A stretch of 15,642 nucleotides of DNA. Origin: Larix sibirica. Lineage: Eukaryota; Streptophyta; Pinopsida; Pinales; Pinaceae. The stretch's first letter is position 1. Each line of letters opens with the position of its first letter. The position numbers were made by a program, and so were the translations under genes. The stretch lies in contig NWUY0300010594.1 of the NCBI GenBank assembly GCA_004151065.3, positions 46,010 through 61,651 of the forward strand. Reading direction: 5' to 3'. The notes below the pieces were generated by a model, which was not told where the DNA came from, did not search any database, and saw only the letters and a list, made by a program, of their open reading frames with translations. Positions 7,958-15,642 of this stretch are shown here, piece after piece.

Positions 7958-7981
7958 TTTTTTTTTTTTTTGGGGGGGGGG
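7958..7981 (+). repeat. Homopolymer junction T14 then G10
   Basis: Fourteen T residues are followed directly by ten G residues. Such runs are prone to sequencing and assembly error, so their length and the adjacent base calls are unreliable. The small frames crossing it on both strands are not genes. Confidence 0.8.
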
Positions 7982-8764
7982 CGGCTTGGAGCATGCCATC
8001 CATGCTATATGGTGCTTCCTCATGCAAAGGGCTCTCCTCCAAATATATAGAACATGCCTCAAATCGAGTGTCATTGCCTCAAATGTCTCAATAGTGAAAC
8101 ATGCTTGCAAATATGTGGAGTGCACCTCAAACGTGTAATGCCCCATAACGTCACTTAACAATGCTCTTGAAGCTACTTTTGCACCAAGCATACCTGTTGC
8201 AAGGGGTAGATTTGTGATCAAGCCACTAGAATGCTCCCTTGAAGTGGAATGTTCGTCATCAACTGATCTCCTTTGACTAAATAGTATTCCAAGCTAGGGC
8301 ATTCCTATTTACTACGAGATCCGCAGGCGGTTTCATTGNGGTTTCATTGCCTTTTCAGGGACCTTCTTCTCAATGAGCTTCAAACTTTAGCTAGATTCTT
8401 TAGATATACTGATCATAGATGTCTAGCCTTGTACTTGCAGGAGACTCTTCAGATTCGCTCCCTCACCCTTCAGGAACACTCTTAGTCGAGACCAGGCTAC
8501 ATGCAGAGTATCACCTCCTTCTTTCCAGTGCTTCCTTCCTCTAGGGGCACTAAGAGATAGACAGATGGTGGCATAGACCTTAACCGTTCAGTTAGGACAC
8601 GTCAGGCCACCTCTACCTTTGACCAACACCATTAACAGGGACAACATCAAGTTGCTTCCTCCAGGCAGTGACGCACGCCTCATTGCAGTACTTTTTCTAG
8701 CTCTTGCTCCAAATATAGTACTATTTTGAGTTTCCTTCAGTGGGCCTTTGATGGTAGGAGAGGT
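7982..8764. other. Unclassified repeat DNA with one ambiguous base
   Basis: The CCTCAAA word repeats within 8035-8130 and a TGTAATGCCCC motif, LTR-start-like, lies near 8135. From about 8300 the base composition becomes richer in C with CTTC/CTCC words. The single N at 8339 is flanked by a repeated 10-mer. No gene is supported. Confidence 0.3.
8329..8349 (+). other. Probable assembly join (10-bp repeat around an N)
   Basis: GGTTTCATTG occurs at 8329-8338, then N at 8339, then GGTTTCATTG again at 8340-8349. The same word on both sides of a single N suggests two contig ends that overlap but were not merged. Confidence 0.6.
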
Positions 8765-8843
8765 ACTTCCAATGCTTCCACTGCTTCCAGTGTTTCTAGT
8801 ACTTCCAATGCTTCCACTACTTCCATTGTTTCTAGTACTTCCA
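8765..8843 (+). repeat. 36-bp tandem repeat (about 2.2 copies)
   Basis: Copy 1 is 8765-8800 and copy 2 is 8801-8836, and the first 7 bases of a third copy follow. The copies differ at a few bases (CTGCTTCCAG versus CTACTTCCAT). The unit is itself built of ACTTCCA/GCTTCCA words. One plus-strand frame reads it as SNAST.S.VSST, a Ser/Thr-rich spacer, and another as a Leu/Pro-rich string. The open frame at 8726-9253 crosses an N and has no recognisable domain, so coding status is not supported. Confidence 0.7.
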
Positions 8844-9359
8844 GGGGCCCTTTACAGTTTCACCATCACCATTTCTTGGATTACAGTTCTTGGATCCACT
8901 CTCCTTTTTTTGGACCAACTCCCTTCATCTATCTCCTTGTATGTTTTTTTCTCCGAGACTGGCTCTTCTCTTATAGATCTAGGGTTTGTTTGAGTTATGA
9001 TTTTTATCTTTTTATAGGAGCTACTTTTACGCTCCCACTTTGTATTGCTNTTACGCTCCCACTTTGTATTGTTCCTTGGTACTACACAGTCCCATTGACC
9101 TACTTTGTGGTCATTTGTTGGACATTAATAAAATTATCTTACCTTATCTTCATTGTCAGCTATCATGACTTGTGCCTCCCCCAAGCTATGGCATTTTTGC
9201 TTTGGATTTCCCAAGGTGAGGTGTTCATGTTTTTATTGTATTTGACCCCTTAACTTGCCATAAATCATGCTCTAGAGCCCAAATAAGGTAGGGCATTCTT
9301 GTTATAGGGATTTCTTTTTGCTCTTATAGTCCATCAATGTTGTCTTGAAAAAGTCTCCA
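8844..9359. other. Unclassified, no gene supported
   Basis: This is T/C-rich sequence. The long plus-strand frame through here translates to a hydrophobic, aromatic-rich string typical of pyrimidine-rich DNA and runs through the N at 9050. Nothing is recognised. Confidence 0.3.
9027..9071 (+). other. Probable assembly join (21-bp repeat around an N)
   Basis: The same 21 bases (TTACGCTCCC...TGTATTG) occur at 9027-9047 and 9051-9071, separated by CTN. This is best explained as an unmerged overlap between contigs, so the duplication is likely artificial and the true sequence about 24 bases shorter. Confidence 0.7.
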
Positions 9360-9575
9360 TCAAGCTATAATTGCTATTGAATTCTGTGATGTCCCCTTCT
9401 GCTTGATGTTGCCTACAAGGATGATGGAGTAGCCTATTAGACTCCCATAGGCTATAGTCACAGTAGTGCTACTTAGCTTAAAAAAGAAGATTTGCTTACA
9501 AAAGTGGTTTAGTGGTATTGGATGACCCATGGTATTGGGCTTAAAAAGAAGATTAAAGAGGAGGCACTCTTCCAT
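9360..9575 (-). pseudogene. Possible copia RNase H scrap
   Basis: The minus-strand frame contains GSLIGYS..LVGNIKQKGTSQ, which resembles the copia motif L.GY.DSDWAGD.D.RKSTSG, with the catalytic Asp residues missing. Neither the upstream reverse transcriptase nor the downstream TKH motif was found, so this could be chance similarity. If real, it is a decayed fragment unrelated to the copy at 1184-1530. Confidence 0.25.
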
Positions 9576-9739
9576 TATGGGATGATTGATTTGAATATTG
9601 ATTTTGTGAGCGTATGGGGGGTTTTTTCTAGAGTTTTCATTGGGGTTTGGAAAAACCCTTCCATCTCTTTCTTAGTTTCGGTAGTGAGAAATCTACCCTA
9701 GCTAAACTACTCATTGAACGGTTAAGAGGCCAAATTCAT
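9576..9739. other. Nothing recognised
   Basis: This is mixed-composition sequence without a supported feature. Confidence 0.3.
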
Positions 9740-10230
9740 ATGTTACAACTGTTATCTTGCGGGGGACGATTTCTCTAGATCAAAACATCATCATCTGTGG
9801 AGGATCGATTTCCAACTTTGGGGCTAAGTTGCATTATCCAAGGTGGTCGAAACCAGGAGGGCCGACTGCATCTGTTGAGAGGATAGACGAATTAGTGGAG
9901 GCATAGTCTATCTACTACAAGGGAGACTGAGTCGCTGCAATAGTGGCCGTATTTATTGCTGTAGAGGCCGATTCAATTGAGAAGGCTAAGTTGTTGAGCT
10001 AGGGATGAGTTGAGGAACAAGGGATGAGCCTAATCCACCCACGATCTACTACATTACAACTGGGTCAAAGTTGTAGGGAGCCACACTCAAGGGGCAACCA
10101 GTTCAGTAGAAGAGGGGGCCCAAACCTTCTGTTGAAAGCAGCCATAAATTTGTGGAAGGGATTGAATTGACCAGTAGTCCGTCTAGCTTGTGGAGGAAGG
10201 GATGAATCTCAAGGAGACGAATTTCATCTT
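9740..10230. other. Relatively G-rich unclassified tract
   Basis: This stretch is noticeably richer in G than its surroundings on the plus strand, with repeated words such as GTGGAGG, GAGGCCGA, GGGATGA and AGGGGGCC. All three plus frames carry stops. It may be the untranslated leader or spacer of a retrotransposon, but no defining motif is present. Confidence 0.25.
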
Positions 10231-11140
10231 CAACAAAATTCAAGTGAACATTGGCATCATCACATTTCCAGGTTTCTTTTTATTGTATTTGGTAGTTGCC
10301 ATGACAGCCTTTAGTTACTGTTATCACCTGAGTAAAGCCAATGTTCTCTTTCATTCTTGATCCATGATTTGCAAAGTGTTTGACGAATTGATAATGGAAT
10401 TACATGTTGCTTAAGAAAGTCATAAATCAATGTAAAACAAGTTGTTTGTCCAAAACACTCAATCAACACCAAACCAACAGAAGCAACTTATCACAACAAA
10501 TTTTGTGCTTAGTTCACTTGGGTACATCACAAATTCCAGGCGCCCTGTGCTATGCTTAGTGAGAGAAGGAAGACCCATAAAAGTTCAAAATGAATGATGC
10601 ATTTTCAAGGGGATAACAACTGGCTCCATATGGGGATCGCACTCCTTTATGGAGTGTAAGAATTCCATAATGTATGTTGTACCTGCAAGGTGAATCAAAG
10701 GGTTGGCTATTTGTAATGGAATGGATCTAAAGTTTCACTTCCTTGCCACACAATACTAAGGTTTTCAATTTCAACTCATTACAAAAACTTGAGAATGTCC
10801 ATCTAACTACTCATACTTAAGGGTGGCCCAAAATTCCAAATAGAACATAGAAATGAAACCTTATGCTCATGAAGATCGAGCTTATTCTCCATACCCTTCT
10901 TTACCATAGGAAGATGCAAATGCTAGTGAAATCATAAATTCAATGCAACCACTGTATCATCTCATCAATAACATGAGATCTCCCCTTGTGTTTGGCAATA
11001 AGACAAAAAAAGCTAGATTAAACATCTTGTAATGAGTAATTGGAATCTCTATTATTATATGGTTGAACATTGAAGTGAACTCCTAAAGATGAAAGTAAAC
11101 ATCAAATTCACACCAAGGTTGGCATGTATCGCTACATGCG
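10231..11140. other. No gene identified
   Basis: A short plus-strand frame around 10191-10361 ends with a hydrophobic run (VNIGIITFPGFFLLYLVVAM) and then TGA. It is not recognised. The remainder is AT-rich with no supported frame and is probably old transposon interior, judging by the neighbours. Confidence 0.3.
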
Positions 11141-11491
11141 TTATCCAATGTTGGATAGCATTGATATAGTCATCACCTTCGTTATGTGAAGCGTCATCAA
11201 ACAACAAATCACTTCCACGACCAGCATATGCCTCTCTAAAAAGGGATCTACATGCCCCAACATCCATCCTCCTTGGTTGTCATGAAAATTACATGTCATA
11301 CCCTCAAACAATAAGGGTTGAGATTGTTTCCCTTGTTTGCTACCCATTATTAGATCTCCACATGATGCATGCCATAACAAATCAGATTTGAAAATGTAAA
11401 TCAGCTCATGATCTAGAGATTGATACATTATTTTGAAAAGTTGTTTTTTTTGCAAAACACCAAAGATTGTGTATGTTGCTGCCCTAAACAT
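11141..11491 (-). pseudogene. Possible copia pre-integrase fragment
   Basis: A 116-codon minus-strand frame contains DLLWHASCGDLIMGS followed by GKQSQPLLFEG. The copia GAG-pre-integrase region has LWH.R.GHLN..., then later a GKQ..PF segment, so the order is suggestive. The intervening Cys pair is missing, and the rest of the frame is not recognisable. It sits downstream, on the same strand, of the copia gag at 13047-13720, as expected for one decayed element. The call is weak. Confidence 0.3.
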
Positions 11492-11985
11492 ATTTTAGCC
11501 TTAAAAGACATCCTCTTGATTTTTTGCACATATAAAGGGTATAAACTGAAAAGATTAATCGTTAATTTATGCATATGTAATGTTCTGGCAATTCTTCTTA
11601 TGTTGCAAGAAATCTCTACCATTGATGAGGACACCTAGATGTTATACAACATTGCTAAAGTGCATAACATGCCTCAACACCTTTTGGTTGTCCAATAGAC
11701 AAGGCAATAAGACCTACAATTTCTTCTTTATGCACCATGAAATGGCTCCCATTGTTGATTGGAAATAAGATTTTCTTTCATTTAGTGTTCACTATCCATG
11801 TCATAGATAGGATCTCCATGAAAAAATTAATGATCCACATCCCATCTATATCTCTCAATCACAAAAAGAGGCTCACATCATCATCTTATTGGATTTTGTG
11901 TTTATCACATGAGTTAGCATAAACATTTGTTGTTTTTTCTCATCCTCGTTAAGGGTTTTTTAACCACATTATCATTTTCAAATCA
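11492..11985. other. Decayed sequence, several overlapping shadow frames
   Basis: Short open frames occur on both strands and none has a recognisable motif. Its place between retrotransposon pieces of the same orientation suggests it is worn-out element interior. Confidence 0.3.
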
Positions 11986-13034
11986 TTATTCATCATCAGA
12001 TTCATAATTTTGGAAAGAAACATAACTTATCAAACTCTTGCCCTCCTTGAAATCTATGATGATGGCCTTTTCAATGTCCTCATGATGCAAGTGAACATCG
12101 TAATCACAAGTTGTTTCTTCGAGAACAAGATGGAATGCTTCTTTTTCAATGGAAAAATCTTCACGATGTGTTGCAATTAGGTTTTCCATTGCTCCAAACT
12201 TCTCATCCAAATTTGAAATTTTAAGCATAAGTGGTTGATGTCATGAAAAAAAGTTGGTCATCCACATGCTCCTCGTGAAATTGATCTTCAATGGTTGATC
12301 CATAACTTGCTCCTTTTATGGGAGACAAGGAGGGTATTGAATGCTTTAATATTTTTCTCTATTTCAGCCACTAGTGCCTCCAAAGTGTTATTATGCATTA
12401 AAACATGTGATCTTGTATCTCCTTATTCTTTTCATGGAAGGAATCAAGCACCGCATGAGCATCAAGATCTTCAACTTGAATTTCATCTTTGTAACTAGGA
12501 TCCCAAAACTTTGAAATTCTTTGATTAAACCTAAAAATGAAGATATCTCCTTTGGGCTACCGTATCATCAAACAAAATCCAATGCATAATCTTTCAAGGT
12601 AAATACAAACATTTTCATCATGATGACCTCATGAGAAATATTGAGATTGTAAATTAGTCCAATGAAGGATTTAATATGTTGTATGGCTAGATGAAGGTGT
12701 CCATGGAATTTCACAACATGCTTGAACCATTTTTGAGGAGGGGGCTCATTTGAATATTTCAAAATACTTGAGAAATCCAAAAGTCTATACTTTTTGACAT
12801 CCAACCTTTCTCGTAATGATGCCACATTTCTTCACTTCCAAAATCATCAATTGAAAAGCTGATATGAAATATTAAAAACATATCACCATCATATCTCATG
12901 TCCATATCAAAGGAGTCGTTAGGTGAGTCTTCAAACACCTTCAAGCCATATAGGATGTACTCACCTCTATAATCAACTTGTTGAACTTCAAAATTTTCTA
13001 GAGTAGGGCTTCGTTCCTTCATGGAGTCACTCAT
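11986..13034 (-). pseudogene. Ty3/gypsy-like gag remnant, frameshifted
   Basis: Read on the minus strand, the first part (13034-12759) has MSDSMKERSPTLENFE and an acidic stretch. Then at about 12768-12568 comes PPPQKWFKHVVKFHGH, followed by HIKSFIGLIYNLNISHE and MMKMFVFTLKDYALDF. This is the pattern of plant gypsy gag cores (WF..F...., then HE...R.F..TL.G.A..W). Beyond that the frame shifts: pieces such as NTLEALVAEIEKNIKAFNTLL and, at 12228-11986, FSIEKEAFHLVLEETTCDYD remain. No CCHC zinc knuckle, protease or polymerase is seen. The element is dead and truncated. Confidence 0.5.
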
Positions 13035-13053
13035 ATGAACTGAATACTAGAGT
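13006..13053. repeat. Direct repeat at the gag-gag junction, copy 1
   Basis: TTCGTTCCTTCATGGAGTC followed by TATGAACTGAATACT matches 13098-13145 (TTCGTTCCTTCATGGAGTC, TATGAATTGAATACT). Minus-strand frames at both copies include DSMKER. The pair lies where the gypsy-like gag meets the copia gag. Confidence 0.7.
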
Positions 13054-13097
13054 AAGTGGTACCATGAGAAGTAGGTGGATGACCATTCATCTGTCAC

Positions 13098-13145
13098 CAT
13101 TCGTTCCTTCATGGAGTCGTTCCTTATGAATTGAATACTCGGTGT
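13098..13145. repeat. Direct repeat at the gag-gag junction, copy 2
   Basis: This is the counterpart of 13006-13053, 92 bases away in the same orientation. It encodes FIRNDSMKERM on the minus strand within the copia gag frame. Confidence 0.7.
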
Positions 13146-13405
13146 CTTCTTTGAAGGTCGACTCATGTTTATTTTCCTTGAAAGGTGGATTTGTGTTTCA
13201 AAAATATTATTTTTTATTATAAATTTATCTCTTTTAATCTTGCGCTCTTCATCAAGCATGGAAGAAATCGAGCTTTCCATACTATTTTCTATTTTCCTCA
13301 AAGTAAATATTTCTTTTGAATAGCTAGTAGGCAGGCTATTTAACAAAATAACTTTAGCATCATCATCTTCCACTTTAAATTTTATACTAGTGAACTGATT
13401 CACAA

Positions 13406-13507
13406 AACTTACTAATGTGTTGTACCCTGCTATCACCTTCTTCCATCCTTTAGCCTAACTTACTAATGTGTTGTACCTTGCTATCACCTTCTTCCATCCT
13501 TTAGCCT
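13406..13507. repeat. 51-bp tandem duplication
   Basis: Copies at 13406-13456 and 13457-13507 differ at a single base (C at 13427, T at 13478). The unit equals 17 codons of the copia gag (minus strand, the RLK..EG.. region). Near-identity shows it is far younger than the decay of the gag around it, or it is an assembly artefact. Confidence 0.9.
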
Positions 13508-13720
13508 AAACAATCTTTGTTTCAAAGTCATTGTGGCATTGCTAGTTTATAACTGAAACGATTCATTCAATGCTTCCTAGATGTACTTGGAAGACTTTGA
13601 AATGTCTATATGATGCGTATATGCATTAGATAACCCTAGACCAGTCATAATCATTGCTTCTTATCTTTGATAGCCAATTTAGAGACTTTGTTGGCATTTG
13701 TTAATTTTACTGCATTATTG

Positions 13721-13946
13721 TTGACATCTCATGGATCTTTATCTATCAATGTTAGTTAGGTTTTCCCTTGCCAAGTATTTAAATCCCTGTCCCCCCCATA
13801 GATGAAATGATAATTTTGTTGATGACAATAGTGTTTTTTAGAAACAATTTGGGGTTGCAAATGACAATTTTTGGGGGCCTGTGGATCTTGGCAACCAAAA
13901 GTACAATTGCTAGAGAGACATATGAAGTTTTTTTGTTCTCAACATA
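13721..13946. other. Nothing recognised; likely element leader
   Basis: This is the region upstream of the copia gag on its strand. It includes a C7 run near 13791. No primer-binding site or LTR edge was recognised. Confidence 0.3.
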
Positions 13947-14111
13947 AACTAGCAACAACCACATTAATAATATTATTAATGTGTTTGGTATATGTCAATA
14001 GGTATGTATTTATGAAATTCTATATTTAAAAACATTATTAATATGTTAAACATATTCCTATAAACTTATACAGACATATTAATATTAGTATTACTGTGGT
14101 TATTAATAGTT
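13947..14111. mobile_element. MITE-like foldback element, about 165 bp
   Basis: The left arm (13947 to about 14015) and right arm (about 14040 to 14111) are inverted copies: AACTA..AA.AACCACA at the left edge matches the reverse complement of the right edge. Over the first 34 aligned bases about 28 agree, and agreement continues more weakly toward the centre (about 14029). It is AT-rich, non-coding and short, as expected for a miniature inverted-repeat or foldback element. A clear target-site duplication was not found. Confidence 0.55.
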
Positions 14112-14640
14112 ATCCTTTGCGCTTTGTGCATGGACATAGGGTGAAAACAATAATTTTGTGATATATAACAATATTCATCTTTATGTTATATTAACATATA
14201 AGCATAGATTCAAAGCAATATATTATTTAATGTTATTAATATATAGTATTCATAATATTTTTAATATATAGAGTATTAAAAGATATTTTCCATATTTATA
14301 ACAAAAAGTCTTAATAAAAAATATATACATAGTGGATAAATAATATTTAAGGAAATTATAAAAGCAAAAGTAATGATCTAAATAATTTTATTAATGTTAT
14401 AAGCTTACTAATTTAAGAATGGTTATGAATTAAATATTATTAATCATAAAGTGATAAATGAAATATTTGTCATGAGTATATTTTGGTTTACTAGTGTTCA
14501 ATTACTATAACTTTGAATGATTATGTTGTATTACCATGTTTAATAGAGGTTATATCAAGTGGAGTTTGGTTTATGGTTGATAATGTTTGACTATAGAAAA
14601 ATATAATTATAGGCTGAACTTTCATTTAATATTCATGCAA
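14112..14640. other. Very AT-rich stretch without genes
   Basis: The sequence is dominated by A and T, with repeated TTAATATATAG and TATTAAT words (for example around 14236-14275). No open frame of interest exists. It could be a matrix-attachment-like or repeat-derived region, which sequence alone cannot show. Confidence 0.4.
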
Positions 14641-14720
14641 CATGCTAAAGCAATTGGTAATGAGCAAATGAAATGAGAAGTTGTAAATGGAAAATCACAA
14701 GTTCAAATCCCCTTACAAAT
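14641..14720 (+). repeat. tRNA-like / SINE head
   Basis: AAGCAATTGGTAATGAGC (about 14648-14665) resembles a tRNA A-box/D-arm region (GC.CAATTGGTAA.GAGC). GTTCAAATCC at 14701-14710 is an excellent B-box/T-loop, about 45 bases later as in tRNA genes and tRNA-derived SINEs. The 5' acceptor strand is not convincing and the fold was not verified, so a decayed SINE is likelier than a working tRNA gene. Confidence 0.4.
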
Positions 14721-15581
14721 TTTTTTATACAACACTATTATAAATTGAAAATCGCTAATGCAGTCAAAACCAAATCATTAATTGCGAAGTTGGGCAATGC
14801 CACACGATCAAAGAGGTGAACTTCTGCCACTGCATATTGTCACCATGTTCTTGCTCAATACAATACTACCATTCTCAAGTTCAACATATCGCCAAACTCA
14901 ACAAGTGATCGCAATCCATTGTGTAATAGCTTGCAGATCTGACGTGATGAAGGATAAATGGATTTGCGATCTGGTAATGAGCACTTTGGACTTTCTCTAT
15001 CTACAATGAATCTTATACCATAATTGCAAAGCTTGCTTTCATTTCTCATCGATCACAACATTGGCATGCGTGCACCACACGTTCATCGCAACAGATGCAA
15101 GGCCAATGCGATGATTAAACGACAATTTCAAAGCTAAGCTTCAGTCCTTTTTTTTTAACTGTTGGCCAGGACCACAGTGTTCACTCTGTATCTGCACTAG
15201 TCTACTACGCATGGAGGCGCACTCCAGCGCAAAGTATCTATGTGGGGTGGGGCAATAAGTTGAGGGGTCCATTTCTATGGGGAACCTTGGCTACTCTTAA
15301 TTCAAAGTTCAAAGGGATGAATAGCAAAGTAATATAAAAAAAAAAGAGAAAAGAAAAAGACGCATCCAAAAATGGACCTTCACTCAAATGTGCTTCAGGA
15401 AATCGATTTCCAATCACCTTGAAGGGTAGAGTTGATTAAAAGGTTATTGATAGATCATGATTTAACAAACACTCAAACATGTCTTTGTAGATTGTTATTA
15501 GAAAAACAATATCAAGTACATCACATATATGGGCTTGGTTTTGAACCTGATCTAATCCTATATGAAATTAACTAGTACAAC
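14721..15581. other. Unclassified, no gene supported
   Basis: Short frames on both strands at 14782-15049 overlap and have no recognisable motif. An A-rich purine tract lies near 15337-15360 and a T9 run near 15149-15157. The composition is less AT-rich than the preceding stretch. Nothing else is recognised. Confidence 0.3.
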
Positions 15582-15627
15582 CACTTAACTTGTGGCTGGT
15601 GAACACCGATAGGTCACAAGTTAAGTG
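15582..15627. repeat. 13-bp perfect inverted repeat with inner hairpin
   Basis: CACTTAACTTGTG (15582-15594) and CACAAGTTAAGTG (15615-15627) are exact reverse complements separated by 20 bases. The spacer itself contains GGTGAACACC, a small 4-bp hairpin. The window ends 15 bases later, so it is unclear whether this is a hairpin, an element end or chance. Confidence 0.65.
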
Positions 15628-15642
15628 TCATGAACAATGAAC

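Larger units (their letters stand above)
13047..13720 (-). pseudogene. Ty1/copia gag remnant (UBN2-type)
   Basis: The minus strand gives, in order, KLAIKDKK, MIMTGLGLSNAYTHHID, SSKYI-stop-EALN, MTLKQRLFRLK, MEEGDS, then YNTLVSFVNQFTSIKFKVED and VILLNSLPTSYS. This is the copia gag order (K.W..LG..I..S......I....TAKE.W..L......L..L...L.....EG.SV..H...F..L...L......I.DED.....L.SLP.SY). The stop at 13577-13579 sits where Trp is usual. Frameshifts occur, one of them linked to a 51-bp duplication at 13406-13507. The protein is broken and its N-terminus decays past recognition near 13720. Confidence 0.75.

Noticed and set aside
7810-8145. Gypsy LTR suggested by TGTAACACTCC and TGTAATGCCCC
   Set aside because: Only start-like words are seen. 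There is no matching end, second copy or primer-binding site.
8726-9253. 175-codon plus-strand frame
   Set aside because: It crosses the N at 9050 within a probable assembly duplication, includes a minisatellite, and the rest is pyrimidine-driven hydrophobic sequence.
13406-13507. CRISPR-like or satellite array
   Set aside because: There are only two adjacent copies with no spacer. It is a simple tandem duplication within gag.
14112-14640. Organellar DNA insertion suggested by extreme AT content
   Set aside because: No recognisable plastid or mitochondrial gene or tRNA is present. Composition alone is not evidence.
14641-14720. Functional tRNA gene
   Set aside because: The B-box is good, but the acceptor stem and anticodon arm could not be paired convincingly.
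1-15642. A novel multi-gene defence, biosynthetic or mobile system
   Set aside because: The window contains one partial host gene and decayed transposon fragments. No cluster of intact genes supports such a system.

Overview
The window reads as nuclear DNA of a seed plant with a large, repeat-rich genome. It is AT-rich, has no bacterial-style gene packing, carries plant-type GT..AG splice signals, and is full of decayed Ty1/copia, Ty3/gypsy and LINE fragments. A gymnosperm (conifer-like) source fits the heavy decay and the long TE-filled intron, but that is inference, not something the sequence proves.

Layout. Positions 1-929 hold a GGATCC-rich repeat and one good internal exon candidate (681-748, + strand). 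Positions 930-1530 are the 3' end of a minus-strand copia element: an LTR with TGTTGG/CCAACA ends and the end of a broken RNase H. Next, at about 1545-2330, is a minus-strand LINE zinc-binding/C-terminal remnant. Positions 2331-4376 hold small repeats: palindromes, a direct repeat pair, an LTR-like tract and telomere-like motifs. The 3' end of a plus-strand gene follows: a long coding exon (4377 or 4477 to 4646), a 96-nt intron, a short last exon ending in TGA (4743-4769), and a 3' UTR with AATAAA at 5225. If exon 681-748 belongs to the same gene, the copia and LINE debris lies inside one intron of about 3.6 kb. I do not recognise the protein family. The visible part has hydrophobic, membrane-like segments.

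Positions 5231-15642 look intergenic. They contain a plus-strand gypsy-gag-like pseudogene (about 6231-7127), unclassified repeat DNA with two single-N joins (8339, 9050), a Ser/Thr-encoding 36-bp tandem repeat, and a possible copia RNase H scrap (9360-9575, minus). A minus-strand series of retrotransposon remnants follows (about 11141-13720), in which a copia gag abuts a gypsy-like gag. After that come a roughly 165-bp foldback (MITE-like) element, a very AT-rich stretch, a tRNA-like/SINE-like head (about 14641-14720), and an unclassified tail ending in a 13-bp inverted repeat.

I found no CRISPR array, rRNA, functional tRNA, operon or intact mobile element, and no convincing new biological system. 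The items most worth following up are the unidentified split gene, the copia/gypsy gag junction, the stop-codon bias in the gag pseudogene, the foldback element, and the two probable assembly joins.
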